Positions 1 through 7,845 are shown, numbered from the stretch's first letter. The stretch: 25,029 bases of DNA from an uncultured Lachnospiraceae bacterium (GCA_937916415.1 CALGGH010000179.1:1-25029); one strand, 5' to 3'. Numbers and translations: made by a program. Notes: generated by a model from the sequence alone, not told the origin.

Positions 1-522
1 ATCGTGGAGGTCAGCGCAGCAGCAATGCAGGATAGGCTTTCGCAGGTAGCAGAGACGATAAACAGCAAATCCGAAACAATATCTGCAAAGCTCGTTAAAA
101 GAGTTACGGCATCGGAAAGCTCTGTTCTGACGAAACTTCAGTCTCTTGTGTTTATAGTCACGGCAGTAGTGCTTGTTTTGACTATGATATGTGTTGCAAC
201 GACCATGACAGCCGTGATCACTGAGAGACGAAAAGAAATAGGTTTGCGAAAGGCTCTCGGCGCTCTTAATTCGAGCATTATAGCCGAGTTTATGGGCGAG
301 GGACTGATGTTGGGAGCGGCCGGAGGCCTGCTTGGGGCATTATTCGGGTTCGTATTTGCCCAGATCGTTTCCAGTAACGTATTTAACAGTTCAATAACGC
401 TGATGCCTGCTCTTATTCCCGTGACGATCCTTACCAGCATAGCGGTTACGGGACTCGCATGCATGATGCCGATACGCAGCGCCACAGACGTTGACCCTGC
501 GCTGGTTCTGAAAGGAGAATAA
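1..522 (+). CDS. ABC transporter permease, MacB/FtsX family, C-terminal part (5' cut by window edge)
   Basis: The reading frame is open from base 1, so the gene begins upstream of the window; only about 173 C-terminal residues are seen. They form a classic FtsX domain: one membrane helix (VFIVTAVVLVLTMICVATT), the cytoplasmic coupling segment ITERRKEIGLRKALGA that contacts the ATPase, then two more hydrophobic helices and the family-typical tail DPALVLKGE. The missing part should hold the first helix and the large extracellular MacB-like domain. The next gene, its probable ATPase, starts one base after the stop, with an AAAGGAG ribosome site inside this gene's end. In Gram-positive bacteria such permeases export peptides or lipids or act mechanically on envelope proteins; the substrate cannot be told from the sequence. 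Confidence 0.9.
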   Translation: MVEVSAAAMQDRLSQVAETINSKSETISAKLVKRVTASESSVLTKLQSLVFIVTAVVLVLTMICVATTMTAVITERRKEIGLRKALGALNSSIIAEFMGEGLMLGAAGGLLGALFGFVFAQIVSSNVFNSSITLMPALIPVTILTSIAVTGLACMMPIRSATDVDPALVLKGE

Positions 523-523
523 A

Positions 524-1222
524 GTGAGTCTGCTTGAATTAAAAAATGTATCTAAGATCTACGGTCAGCTGCATGCTCTTGATCATGTGAACTTAAAAGC
601 CGATAAAGGCGAATGGCTGGCCATTATGGGACCATCCGGTTCCGGCAAGAGCACGATGATGAACATAATCGGCGCCCTTGACAAGGCAACCGAGGGTGAA
701 GTGCTCCTTGATGGAGAGGATATATCCAAAATGAACGCAAGGGCGCTTACCCGGATCAGAAGGGATAAGATCGGACTGATATTCCAACAGTTTCATCTGG
801 TAAGTTATCTGACGGCGGTTGAAAACGTGATGCTTGCGCAGTATTATCACAGTGTGCCCGATGAAAAGGAAGCACTGGAGGCGCTTGACAGGGTAGGGCT
901 TGCAGACAGGGCGAAGCATTATCCCAGTCAGCTCTCCGGAGGTGAGCAGCAGAGAGTTTGCGTGGCCAGGGCTCTCATCAATTATCCCGAGATAATTCTT
1001 GCGGATGAACCCACGGGCAATCTGGACGAGGCGAACGAGGAAATCGTGGTGGAACTTTTCAGGAAGCTGCACACGGACGGAACTACCCTGGTGGTGGTAA
1101 CGCATAATCCGGAGGTGGCGGAGGTTGCCCAGAGGACGGTGGTCCTGAGAAGCGGCAAGGTGGATCATGAGACCATTAATGAGAATTTCACCGGTCAGAT
1201 CAAGCATATAACCCTGCAATGA
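524..1222 (+). CDS. ABC transporter ATP-binding protein, MacB/LolD-like
   Basis: This 232-residue cytoplasmic ATPase probably powers the permease just upstream. All nucleotide-binding motifs are intact: Walker A GPSGSGKST (residues 36-44), Q-loop IFQQF, signature LSGGEQQR (137-144), Walker B IILADEP (157-163) with D-loop NLDEA, and switch histidine H194. It starts with GTG at 524, supported by AAAGGAG at 511-517; the gap to the previous stop is one base, so translation is probably coupled. The length is normal for the LolD/MacB ATPase class. A 70-base gap without an evident terminator separates it from the FMN-binding lipoprotein gene, so they may share a transcript. Confidence 0.93.
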   Translation: MSLLELKNVSKIYGQLHALDHVNLKADKGEWLAIMGPSGSGKSTMMNIIGALDKATEGEVLLDGEDISKMNARALTRIRRDKIGLIFQQFHLVSYLTAVENVMLAQYYHSVPDEKEALEALDRVGLADRAKHYPSQLSGGEQQRVCVARALINYPEIILADEPTGNLDEANEEIVVELFRKLHTDGTTLVVVTHNPEVAEVAQRTVVLRSGKVDHETINENFTGQIKHITLQ

Positions 1223-1292
1223 GAATGGAATCCTACAGGATCGGTTCAGAGGGTCTGTTACAGGCATATATTAATGCAGGAGGAATTTTATC

Positions 1293-1742
1293 ATGAAAAA
1301 GAATATCGCGATGGGGATCGCTTCCCTTACAGCCGTCTGTGCGCTCGCCTGTGGCTGCGGAAGCGGTCAGGTGACATATAAGGACGGCACTTATACGGGA
1401 AGGAGCACGCCCTATGAAAATGAAGACGGTTCCGATGATGGGAACGGATACGGAGAAGTGACCATTATCATAGAAAACGGTTTGATATCAGACTGTACGT
1501 ATCTGACATATGAATTGGACGGCACCTTAAAGGATGAGGATTACGGTAAGGAGGACGGGCGGATAGCCAATAAGGACTATTACAACAAGGCTCAAAAGGC
1601 CAATGCTGCCTGCGCCGAATATGCAAACATGCTGGTGGCTAACGGACAGCTGAAGGGGATAGATGCGATAAGTGGCGCTACCATCAATTACAATGAATTC
1701 ACAGAGGCGGTGACAAGTGCACTAAAGGATGCAGCCAGGTGA
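1293..1742 (+). CDS. FMN-binding domain lipoprotein (predicted flavinylated extracellular electron carrier)
   Basis: The 149-residue product starts with a lipoprotein signal (MKKNIAMGIASLTAVCALAC; lipid-modified cysteine C20 or C22), so it should sit on the outer face of the membrane. The rest is a single FMN-binding domain: the N-terminal strand region YKDGTYTG, then DAISGAT at residues 124-130. D-x-x-S-G-A-T is the motif at which ApbE flavin transferase attaches FMN to threonine (here T130). Related domains occur in RnfG, NqrC, urocanate reductase and the PplA lipoprotein of extracellular electron transfer. No ApbE gene is in this window. The start is well supported (AGGAGGAA at 1278-1285, spacing 7). 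Its stop overlaps the next gene by four bases (GTGA). The neighbouring cytochrome b and fumarate-reductase genes suggest a redox role. Confidence 0.88.
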   Translation: MKKNIAMGIASLTAVCALACGCGSGQVTYKDGTYTGRSTPYENEDGSDDGNGYGEVTIIIENGLISDCTYLTYELDGTLKDEDYGKEDGRIANKDYYNKAQKANAACAEYANMLVANGQLKGIDAISGATINYNEFTEAVTSALKDAAR

Positions 1743-2239
1743 GAGTGATCCGCCATATAATCATAACCTTTATATCGCTGATGCTGCTGGTCGGAGTGCC
1801 GGTCTTTCTGTCCGGATATCCGGCCAGGGTGATGAACGGTGTGGATGCGGTTTCATCCCCCACGGTCATCGTGGATGCTCCGGAAGGAGAATATGTGGTA
1901 CTTGTTAATTCGGACAGGCACAAGGATTCCCTTCCGGTCTGGAAGACATTTTTTGAAGGCGGTGATATAGATTTTATCTTTGAGGACATCAGTTGTCTGT
2001 CAGCCGATACGGATCCCGCAGGACTCGAGACTGCTAAGAGCTTTGCGAGCAGACTGCCGGCCAACCAGATGTCCCTGCGGACCGAGGACATGACGCTGAT
2101 ACTTTCCAAGGCTCTGTATGGGGATTTCGACGTGATAATACTCTCCGGGGGATGCGCTGAAACTTACAAAGCCACAGCCGGCCTTGATGCCGGGAGAGTC
2201 TTGGTGATAACGGGAGGAGACGCGGTTGAGACGGATTAA
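1739..2239 (+). CDS. Membrane-anchored protein of unknown function
   Basis: I do not recognise a family. The 166-residue product has one N-terminal hydrophobic segment (about residues 6-26, IIITFISLMLLVGVPVFLSG) and then a soluble domain of about 140 residues that should face outside. The domain has alternating predicted strands and helices (YVVLVNSDRH, FDVIILSGG, RVLVITGGD) and two cysteines, C86 and C139. The GTG start at 1739 overlaps the previous stop and has AAAGGA nine bases upstream; a second in-frame GTG lies at 1745. It overlaps the cytochrome b gene by 14 bases. Its place between the FMN lipoprotein and the cytochrome suggests an accessory or adaptor subunit of that redox complex; this is inference from position only. 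Confidence 0.75.
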   Translation: MRVIRHIIITFISLMLLVGVPVFLSGYPARVMNGVDAVSSPTVIVDAPEGEYVVLVNSDRHKDSLPVWKTFFEGGDIDFIFEDISCLSADTDPAGLETAKSFASRLPANQMSLRTEDMTLILSKALYGDFDVIILSGGCAETYKATAGLDAGRVLVITGGDAVETD

Positions 2240-2777
2240 TTCGATCATCACGATATTAATCATCGGTCTGTTTGTTTACCACTTAATATACGGAGGCATG
2301 ATACTTGCGGGGATGATAAAAGGCGGAGGAGCCGTATCCGGATTTATATCACGTCTTCTTCTTGTGCTTATAGCCGTGCATGTATGCATTGCCGTCATAT
2401 TGACGGTCTCCGCCATACGGGCCATATCCCGGTCAGGCGTGTTCTATGCCCGCCAAAATATGTTTTTTATCTTAAGGAGGATCAGCGGATTTGCCCTGAT
2501 GATCTTTATTGTCGTGCATGTCCTGCTGTTTAGCGGTGATTACAGTCAGGGAGCGTACCGTCTTAAGCCCTTCGGAACTTTGGATCTGATTGGACAGATC
2601 CTTATGATCATATCCCTTTTGGTGCATGTTGCAACCAATATCCGCCCGCTTATGATCTCCCTGGGCATCAGTGACAGAAGTAACGTTAAGACGGATGTGC
2701 TGCTTGTAATGTCCGGATTGCTGGTGTTGGCGGGAATTGCGTTTGCGGTCTATTATCTGAGGTGGCTTAAGATATGA
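2226..2777 (+). CDS. Di-haem cytochrome b membrane subunit, succinate dehydrogenase/fumarate reductase type
   Basis: The 183-residue product is nearly all membrane: about five hydrophobic helices. Four histidines fall inside successive helices (H19, H52, H98, H134), the pattern of the Bacillus/Wolinella-type SdhC/FrdC subunit that binds two b haems and passes electrons between the quinone pool and the iron-sulfur subunit. The segment RRISGFALMIFIVVH (84-98) resembles the conserved R-x-S-G...H motif of that family. It starts with TTG at 2226, preceded by a strong GGGAGGAG, and overlaps the gene before it by 14 bases and the one after by four (ATGA). The catalytic subunits lie 2.8 kb downstream (5557-7797), an unusual split. 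A less likely alternative is a ferric-reductase-like b cytochrome. Confidence 0.82.
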   Translation: MRRINSIITILIIGLFVYHLIYGGMILAGMIKGGGAVSGFISRLLLVLIAVHVCIAVILTVSAIRAISRSGVFYARQNMFFILRRISGFALMIFIVVHVLLFSGDYSQGAYRLKPFGTLDLIGQILMIISLLVHVATNIRPLMISLGISDRSNVKTDVLLVMSGLLVLAGIAFAVYYLRWLKI

Positions 2778-3697
2778 GCCGGATCGGACTCATACGCCGT
2801 ACGGGGCGAAATATGTCATCCGGGACGTCAGGCATGATAGGGAGCATGATCGTGCCGGTGGTCATAGCCATGATCATGACCGGATGCTCCGGGGCGGAAC
2901 ATGCGGTGAAGATCGATAATGCGCGGAGCGTATCGGAGTCGATCCGGGACATCATGATACGCAGATCCTACAGTGCCGTGATCTCATTTACGGCATGGGG
3001 AGCAGACGATGATTCGATCCGCGCCGGGATATATGAAATGATGCAGGATGCCTTTTATGAAAGTCCGGATCCCAGGGGCGGCGATTATCTGTACTACCAG
3101 TACGGAGGGTACAGGCTGGAGACGGAGTCCGACAGGGGACTGATTAAGACGTCATACACCATCAGGATAATCCCTGACTATTATACCACGGCCTCGGAGG
3201 AGGCAGAGGTTGACGGGTTTATTATGCGGGCGATTGAGGACATGGAGCTATCTGAGGATGCCTCGGAATACGATCGGATATGTGCCGTCAGAGACTATAT
3301 TCTGCGAAACGTAGAATATGATACCGTACACTACGCTAATCCCGGCAGCAGGCATACTCAGTCAACGGCGTACGGAGCGCTGAAATACCATCAGGCCATG
3401 TGCCAGGGGTATTCCGTGCTTGCCTACAGACTGCTCAAGGAACTGGGGATAGACAACCGTATCATACGAGGGACGACTACCGTAAACGGCGCACCGGAGG
3501 CTCACGTCTGGAACATAATCAGGATAGGCGAAAAATATTACAACTGCGATCTGACGCTGGATGACGTGACGGGTACCGGAGATTATTTTCTTAAGTCCGA
3601 CGGACAGTTTGCATCGGATCATGTCAGGGATGAGTCATATGCATCCGAAGAGTTTGAACGTACATACGTCATGAGTGAGGTTGAATACATACGTTGA
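2774..3697 (+). CDS. Transglutaminase-like domain lipoprotein
   Basis: A 307-residue predicted lipoprotein: after a short positively charged start comes a hydrophobic stretch ending in a lipobox (MTGC, lipid cysteine C38). The second half is a transglutaminase/papain-like core with a complete catalytic triad: C210 in QAMCQGYSVLAYRLL, H244 in EAHVWNII, and D259 in YYNCDLTLDD. Such bacterial domains are usually proteases or peptide-bond remodelling enzymes at the cell surface, not crosslinkers. The region of residues 60-170 resembles the helical lead-in seen in surface transglutaminase proteins. ATG at 2774 overlaps the cytochrome stop (ATGA), and the stop overlaps the next permease start (TTGA), so it is firmly part of the operon. 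It may process a partner handled by the neighbouring ABC systems; that is inference. Confidence 0.88.
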   Translation: MSRIGLIRRTGRNMSSGTSGMIGSMIVPVVIAMIMTGCSGAEHAVKIDNARSVSESIRDIMIRRSYSAVISFTAWGADDDSIRAGIYEMMQDAFYESPDPRGGDYLYYQYGGYRLETESDRGLIKTSYTIRIIPDYYTTASEEAEVDGFIMRAIEDMELSEDASEYDRICAVRDYILRNVEYDTVHYANPGSRHTQSTAYGALKYHQAMCQGYSVLAYRLLKELGIDNRIIRGTTTVNGAPEAHVWNIIRIGEKYYNCDLTLDDVTGTGDYFLKSDGQFASDHVRDESYASEEFERTYVMSEVEYIR

Positions 3698-4899
3698 AGG
3701 GCATAACGCGGATCATAAAAAACAATATATTGAGAAGACCGTCCAGGAGCATGGCGCTCATACTGGTCTTTGGATTGCTGTCCCTTACCATATTTGCAGG
3801 AAGCATAATATCCGCATCCATGAGCCGGGGATTTAAGTCTCTGGAGGACAGGCTCGGTGCGGACATAATGGTGGTGCCGTACGAGGCTGTAACCAAATCC
3901 GACTTAAAGGACATGATACTGCAGGGCAATCCCGGATATTTCTATATGAATGGAGAGTATCTGGACGAGATAGGTGCCCTGGAAGGCATAGGCCGCATAT
4001 CACCCCAGTATTATCTGGCAACGGTCAAGGCATCCTGCTGTTCCGTACCGGTTCAGATCACCGGATACGATCCTGCTACGGATTTTGTCATTACGCCATG
4101 GATCAAAAAGTCTGCCGGAGGTGAGCCCGGGTATCTGGACGTAGTCGTGGGAAATGACTTAAATGCTTTTGTGGGAGATGAAATGTCATTTTTTGGGGTC
4201 AAGGTCAACGTAAGCGCCAAACTGGACAAGACCGGAACCAGCTATGACACTATGGTCTTTACTACGGGCGACACTATAAAGACCCTTATCGAGGCATCGC
4301 TTAACAGGCAGTTAAATGAATATTCCAACATCAATGCCGGAAACGTTATATCCTGCATCCTGATAGATACGGCTGACGGCTATGACGTAGAGGACGTGAT
4401 GAATGACATTAATCTGCATTTTAAGAAGCTCAAGGCGGTGAGAACCAAAAACATGATAGCCGGAGTGTCCGATTCCATAGCGGCTGCTTCTGACATAACG
4501 GGCACGGTCAGCGTGATCGTATGCGTCATCGCACTGGCGGTGATGACGTTAGCCTGCATCATGATGCTTGGAGAACGCAAAAAGGAGTTTGCCGTATTTC
4601 GGGCAATGGGAGCATCACGACGGATGCTTTCGCAAATGATCATGTCAGAAGGGTTTATGATCAGTCTGTCAGGAGCAGTTCTGGGTATCCTGACGGGCTT
4701 TGTCGTGATATTTCCATTTTCAGGTTACATCGAAAGCAGACTCTCACTGCCTTTTCTTCTTCCGGAGGTGGGGACAGTTATGTCAACCGCGATAGTGTCG
4801 GTCATCTTATGCGTGACCGTGGGCACGTCTGCCACCGGCATTATGGCAGCTCGCGTGAGCCGGGCGGACACCGGAGAAATGCTAAGGAGCGGCGAGTAA
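3694..4899 (+). CDS. ABC transporter permease, MacB/FtsX family
   Basis: A 401-residue permease with the full MacB-like plan: N-terminal helix (about residues 20-45, MALILVFGLLSLTIFAGSIIS), an extracellular domain of about 220 residues, then three C-terminal helices in an FtsX domain. The coupling segment GERKKEFAVFRAMGASRRML contacts the ATPase, and the tail SRADTGEMLRSGE matches the family. It starts with TTG at 3694 overlapping the previous stop (TTGA). Its stop overlaps the ATG of the paired ATPase (TAATG). This is a second, distinct ABC pair in the same operon, diverged in sequence from the one at the window start. With only four membrane helices and a large outer domain it more likely acts on envelope proteins or lipoproteins than imports a small solute. 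Confidence 0.9.
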   Translation: MKGITRIIKNNILRRPSRSMALILVFGLLSLTIFAGSIISASMSRGFKSLEDRLGADIMVVPYEAVTKSDLKDMILQGNPGYFYMNGEYLDEIGALEGIGRISPQYYLATVKASCCSVPVQITGYDPATDFVITPWIKKSAGGEPGYLDVVVGNDLNAFVGDEMSFFGVKVNVSAKLDKTGTSYDTMVFTTGDTIKTLIEASLNRQLNEYSNINAGNVISCILIDTADGYDVEDVMNDINLHFKKLKAVRTKNMIAGVSDSIAAASDITGTVSVIVCVIALAVMTLACIMMLGERKKEFAVFRAMGASRRMLSQMIMSEGFMISLSGAVLGILTGFVVIFPFSGYIESRLSLPFLLPEVGTVMSTAIVSVILCVTVGTSATGIMAARVSRADTGEMLRSGE

Positions 4900-5570
4900 T
4901 GAAGCTGACCGCAAAAGATCTGGGCAAAAACTTCATAAGAAAGAGAAAAGACACAAACATAATGTGTGCCGTGAATCCCCTGTCCCTGGAATTTGAACCG
5001 GGTTCATTAAACGTCATAACCGGGCGCTCTGGAAGCGGCAAGAGTACGCTTCTCAATATGCTGGCTGGGATCCTGATGCCATCATCGGGCTGCGTGTACT
5101 ATGATGAAACGGACATATACGGACTGAATGATGACAAACTCTCCGTGTTTCGTAATGAACACACCGGATTTATCCCTCAGGGCAAGTCTGCCGTATTTTC
5201 GCTTACGGTATTGGAAAACGTCCTGATGCCGGACATGCTCTATGGAAGGGATTCTAAGGACAGGGCGCTTGCCCTGATGGAGCAGTTTGACATATTGGAA
5301 CTCCGTGACGTGATGCCCCGTGAACTCTCCGGCGGAGAGCTTCGACGGATGGCCATAGCCAGGGCACTCGTCGGTGCTCCGGACATAATATTTGCGGATG
5401 AACCCACGGGGGATCTCGATGATGACAATACTGAGAGGGTGCTTCGCGCACTGAGATCCGAAGCAGACAGGGGAGCCATTGTGGTCATGGTCACTCATGA
5501 GACGGCTGCAGCGGCGTATTCTGACAGATTATGTAGGATGAACACAGGGGTGTTAAGTGAAGAGACTTGA
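4899..5570 (+). CDS. ABC transporter ATP-binding protein, MacB/LolD-like
   Basis: A 223-residue ATPase partner of the permease directly upstream. Motifs: Walker A GRSGSGKST (residues 42-50), Q-loop GFIPQG, signature LSGGELRR, Walker B IIFADEP with D-loop GDLDDDN, and switch histidine in VMVTHET. The frame is open further upstream inside the permease gene, but the real start is ATG 4899: it overlaps the permease stop, has AAGGAG at 4884-4889, and gives the normal family length. The gene overlaps the following flavoprotein gene by 14 bases, which ties the transporter to the fumarate-reductase genes. Confidence 0.92.
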   Translation: MKLTAKDLGKNFIRKRKDTNIMCAVNPLSLEFEPGSLNVITGRSGSGKSTLLNMLAGILMPSSGCVYYDETDIYGLNDDKLSVFRNEHTGFIPQGKSAVFSLTVLENVLMPDMLYGRDSKDRALALMEQFDILELRDVMPRELSGGELRRMAIARALVGAPDIIFADEPTGDLDDDNTERVLRALRSEADRGAIVVMVTHETAAAAYSDRLCRMNTGVLSEET

Positions 5571-7137
5571 ACCTGCCGTCAATATTATAGGAGCAGGGCT
5601 TGCGGGGTTAAGCGCGGCATATGTCCTGGCGGAATCGGGAGTGCGTGCGCGACTTATATCCCTGCAGACATCCGAAAGAGCCGCATCCAATCTGGCAGCC
5701 GGAGGCATCAACGGCGTATTGGACGTAAGCGGCGAGCATGACAGTATCGCAGAGCATATTGAAGACACTCTTACGGGCGGCCGTTTTCTGGCGGACCCGG
5801 AGATGGTAAGGGGTATGGCCAATGCGGCTCCGGCAATAATATTGCGCCTGTCAGAACTTGGAGTACCCTTTAACAGGAAGGAAGATAAGCTTGTACAGCG
5901 CCCCTTCGGCGGGCAGAGCAAAAAAAGGACTGCCTTTGCTAAAAGCAGTACCGGCAAATATCTGGTGAGGGCTCTCACTGACGCTGTCAGAAAATATGAA
6001 TCGGACGGGATCATAGAGAGATTTTCACGTCACCGGTTCACACAGATCATACAGTCAGACGGACAATGCACAGGTGCATGCGTTACCGATACGTATGATG
6101 GCGGCGGATTTTTCATGCCGGGTGCCGTTATCATGTGCTGCGGCGGATTAAACGGATTTTTCCCGGGACTTACCACGGGATCCATGACCAATTCCGGCTC
6201 TGCGGCTGCGTCTCTTTATGCTTCCGGAATAGAGTTCTCCAATCTTGAATTCATCCAATATCATCCCACAACCACCCCCATAGCGGGCAAAAGACTTCTC
6301 GTATCTGAGGCGGCCAGGGGCGAAGGAGCGCGGCTGTTTGTGGAAGATGAAAAAGGGAACAGGATTTATTTTATGGAGGATAAATACGGTACCCGTGGGA
6401 ATCTCATGCCCAGAGACGTGATCTCATATGAAATGGTTTCAACAGGCAGGCAGGCTTACCTGGACTATGGCGCGGTGACTCCGGATATCTGGGAGAGCCG
6501 GCTGTCTGATATGAGGGAAGAAATCATACATTATACGGGCATGGATCCTGTCTCGGCTTGTATCCCCGTAGCCCCCGGGATACATTTCTTTATGGGAGGC
6601 ATCCCGGGTGATGCGCGTCACCGTACAAATATAAGCGGACTATGGGCCTGTGGGGAATGTGCTGCTGCATACCACGGTGCCAACAGGCTGGGAGGCAATT
6701 CACTCCTGGGCGCGATCTACGGCGGAAGCGTGGCGGCTGCAGACGTGGCTAAGGAGTTTGAGGGACATATGATCCGGAACGGATATGGTTCGGCAGAGGA
6801 TTTACGTGCATATTCGTTCATCAGGGAGGATGAGACCGACGCGGAGATGAAACTTGAGAGTTGTCTTGCCCGGTCTATGGGGATCATAAAGTCGGAAAAC
6901 GATCTGCGATGCTCCATGGAAATGATTGACGGACTGCTCACCGGAGTTTGCTCCGATGAGATGAGAGACAGGCTTCTTTTGGGGAGAGCCATGCTTACGG
7001 CTTCTTCTGTGCGCAGGGAGTCCAGGGGTGCCCACAGGCGAGCAGATTTTCCCCTGGAGTCGGAAAAATATATGGGAAGCAGCGTCTCACGCTTTGAGAA
7101 TGGGAAGCATGCGGTCAGTTTTGTGCGGCAGGATTAA
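5557..7137 (+). CDS. Fumarate reductase/succinate dehydrogenase-type flavoprotein subunit
   Basis: This 526-residue FAD enzyme has no signal peptide, so it works in the cytoplasm. Motifs in order: dinucleotide fold GAGLAGLSAA (12-21), ASNLAAGGING (43-53), QYHPT with H236, SEAARGEGA (250-258), catalytic-type arginine R286 in MPRDV, H343 in HFFMGGI, and GANRLGGNSLL with R377. Together these are the dicarboxylate site of FrdA, SdhA and NadB. The histidine that binds FAD covalently in FrdA/SdhA is replaced (A43 by alignment on the GG), so FAD is probably non-covalent, as in L-aspartate oxidase. The length is closer to NadB than to FrdA. The iron-sulfur gene three bases downstream and the cytochrome b in the operon favour a reductase complex over NadB. 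Substrate may be fumarate or another enoate. Start is GTG. Confidence 0.88.
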   Translation: MKRLEPAVNIIGAGLAGLSAAYVLAESGVRARLISLQTSERAASNLAAGGINGVLDVSGEHDSIAEHIEDTLTGGRFLADPEMVRGMANAAPAIILRLSELGVPFNRKEDKLVQRPFGGQSKKRTAFAKSSTGKYLVRALTDAVRKYESDGIIERFSRHRFTQIIQSDGQCTGACVTDTYDGGGFFMPGAVIMCCGGLNGFFPGLTTGSMTNSGSAAASLYASGIEFSNLEFIQYHPTTTPIAGKRLLVSEAARGEGARLFVEDEKGNRIYFMEDKYGTRGNLMPRDVISYEMVSTGRQAYLDYGAVTPDIWESRLSDMREEIIHYTGMDPVSACIPVAPGIHFFMGGIPGDARHRTNISGLWACGECAAAYHGANRLGGNSLLGAIYGGSVAAADVAKEFEGHMIRNGYGSAEDLRAYSFIREDETDAEMKLESCLARSMGIIKSENDLRCSMEMIDGLLTGVCSDEMRDRLLLGRAMLTASSVRRESRGAHRRADFPLESEKYMGSSVSRFENGKHAVSFVRQD

Positions 7138-7140
7138 GGC

Positions 7141-7797
7141 ATGAAGACGATATTTCACGTACTCAGACAATCAGATAAGGATTCCGCTCCCTACTGGGAG
7201 GATTTTGATTATGAGACCGAGGGGGAAGCGGATACGGTGGCGACCGCCCTGATGAGGCTTCCGGTGCAGTGGGACTGCAGCTGTCTCCAAAAAAAATGCG
7301 GAGCCTGTGCCATGGTGATAAACGGAGTCCCGGCACTGGCCTGCGATACGATGCTGGCAAGGCTTAAGGGCACCATGGTCACGTTGGAACCCTTGAGGAA
7401 ATTTCCGACAGTAGCTGACCTTAGGGTTGACAGATCGTCTATGGAAGAGAGGCTCCGACAGTTTAGGATATACCGCGAGGGCACGGCTGATCACGGCGCG
7501 GATGCCACCGTTTTGGAGGCCGGGGGATGCATGCAGTGTGGCCTGTGCCTGGAGGTCTGCCCCAATTATTATCCCGGAGCGGAATTCGGAGGCATGGCGG
7601 CCATGAATCCTGCGGTGAGAGTGATGAACGGCACTGAGGGTAAGCATCTGAAGTCACTTCGCAGAAGTTATGTCAAAACTGTATACGATGGCTGCGGTAA
7701 GTCTTTGGCCTGCCGTGACATATGTCCCGCCGGAGTCAATATCGAGAAACTTATGACCGAAGCGAATCATGACCTTCGCAAATCACGTGCAATCTGA
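7141..7797 (+). CDS. Fumarate reductase/succinate dehydrogenase-type iron-sulfur subunit
   Basis: A 218-residue electron-transfer subunit. Its cysteines have exactly the spacing of SdhB/FrdB: C48, C53, C56, C68 for [2Fe-2S]; C130, C133, C136 plus C195 for [4Fe-4S]; C140, C185, C191 for [3Fe-4S]. Within CGKSLAC (185-191) the position that would be a fourth ligand is S188, so a three-iron cluster is expected, the centre nearest quinone in this family. These clusters would pass electrons between the cytochrome b (2226-2777) and the FAD subunit just upstream. It is shorter than E. coli FrdB (about 244 residues), mainly at the C-terminus. It is the last gene of the operon; no strong intrinsic terminator is visible after it. 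Confidence 0.9.
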   Translation: MKTIFHVLRQSDKDSAPYWEDFDYETEGEADTVATALMRLPVQWDCSCLQKKCGACAMVINGVPALACDTMLARLKGTMVTLEPLRKFPTVADLRVDRSSMEERLRQFRIYREGTADHGADATVLEAGGCMQCGLCLEVCPNYYPGAEFGGMAAMNPAVRVMNGTEGKHLKSLRRSYVKTVYDGCGKSLACRDICPAGVNIEKLMTEANHDLRKSRAI

Positions 7798-7845
7798 CTA
7801 TCGCAAACCAGGCGTTATACAAAAGTACCCATAAATGATGCATTA

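Noticed and set aside
4521..4898. Upstream extension of the second ABC ATPase
   Set aside because: It overlaps the permease coding region in another frame; ATG 4899 has a ribosome site and gives normal length.
5557..7137. Assignment as L-aspartate oxidase (NadB)
   Set aside because: Non-covalent FAD and length would fit, but the adjacent Fe-S subunit and the cytochrome b in the operon point to a membrane reductase complex, and no nadA or nadC is present. It remains a possible alternative.
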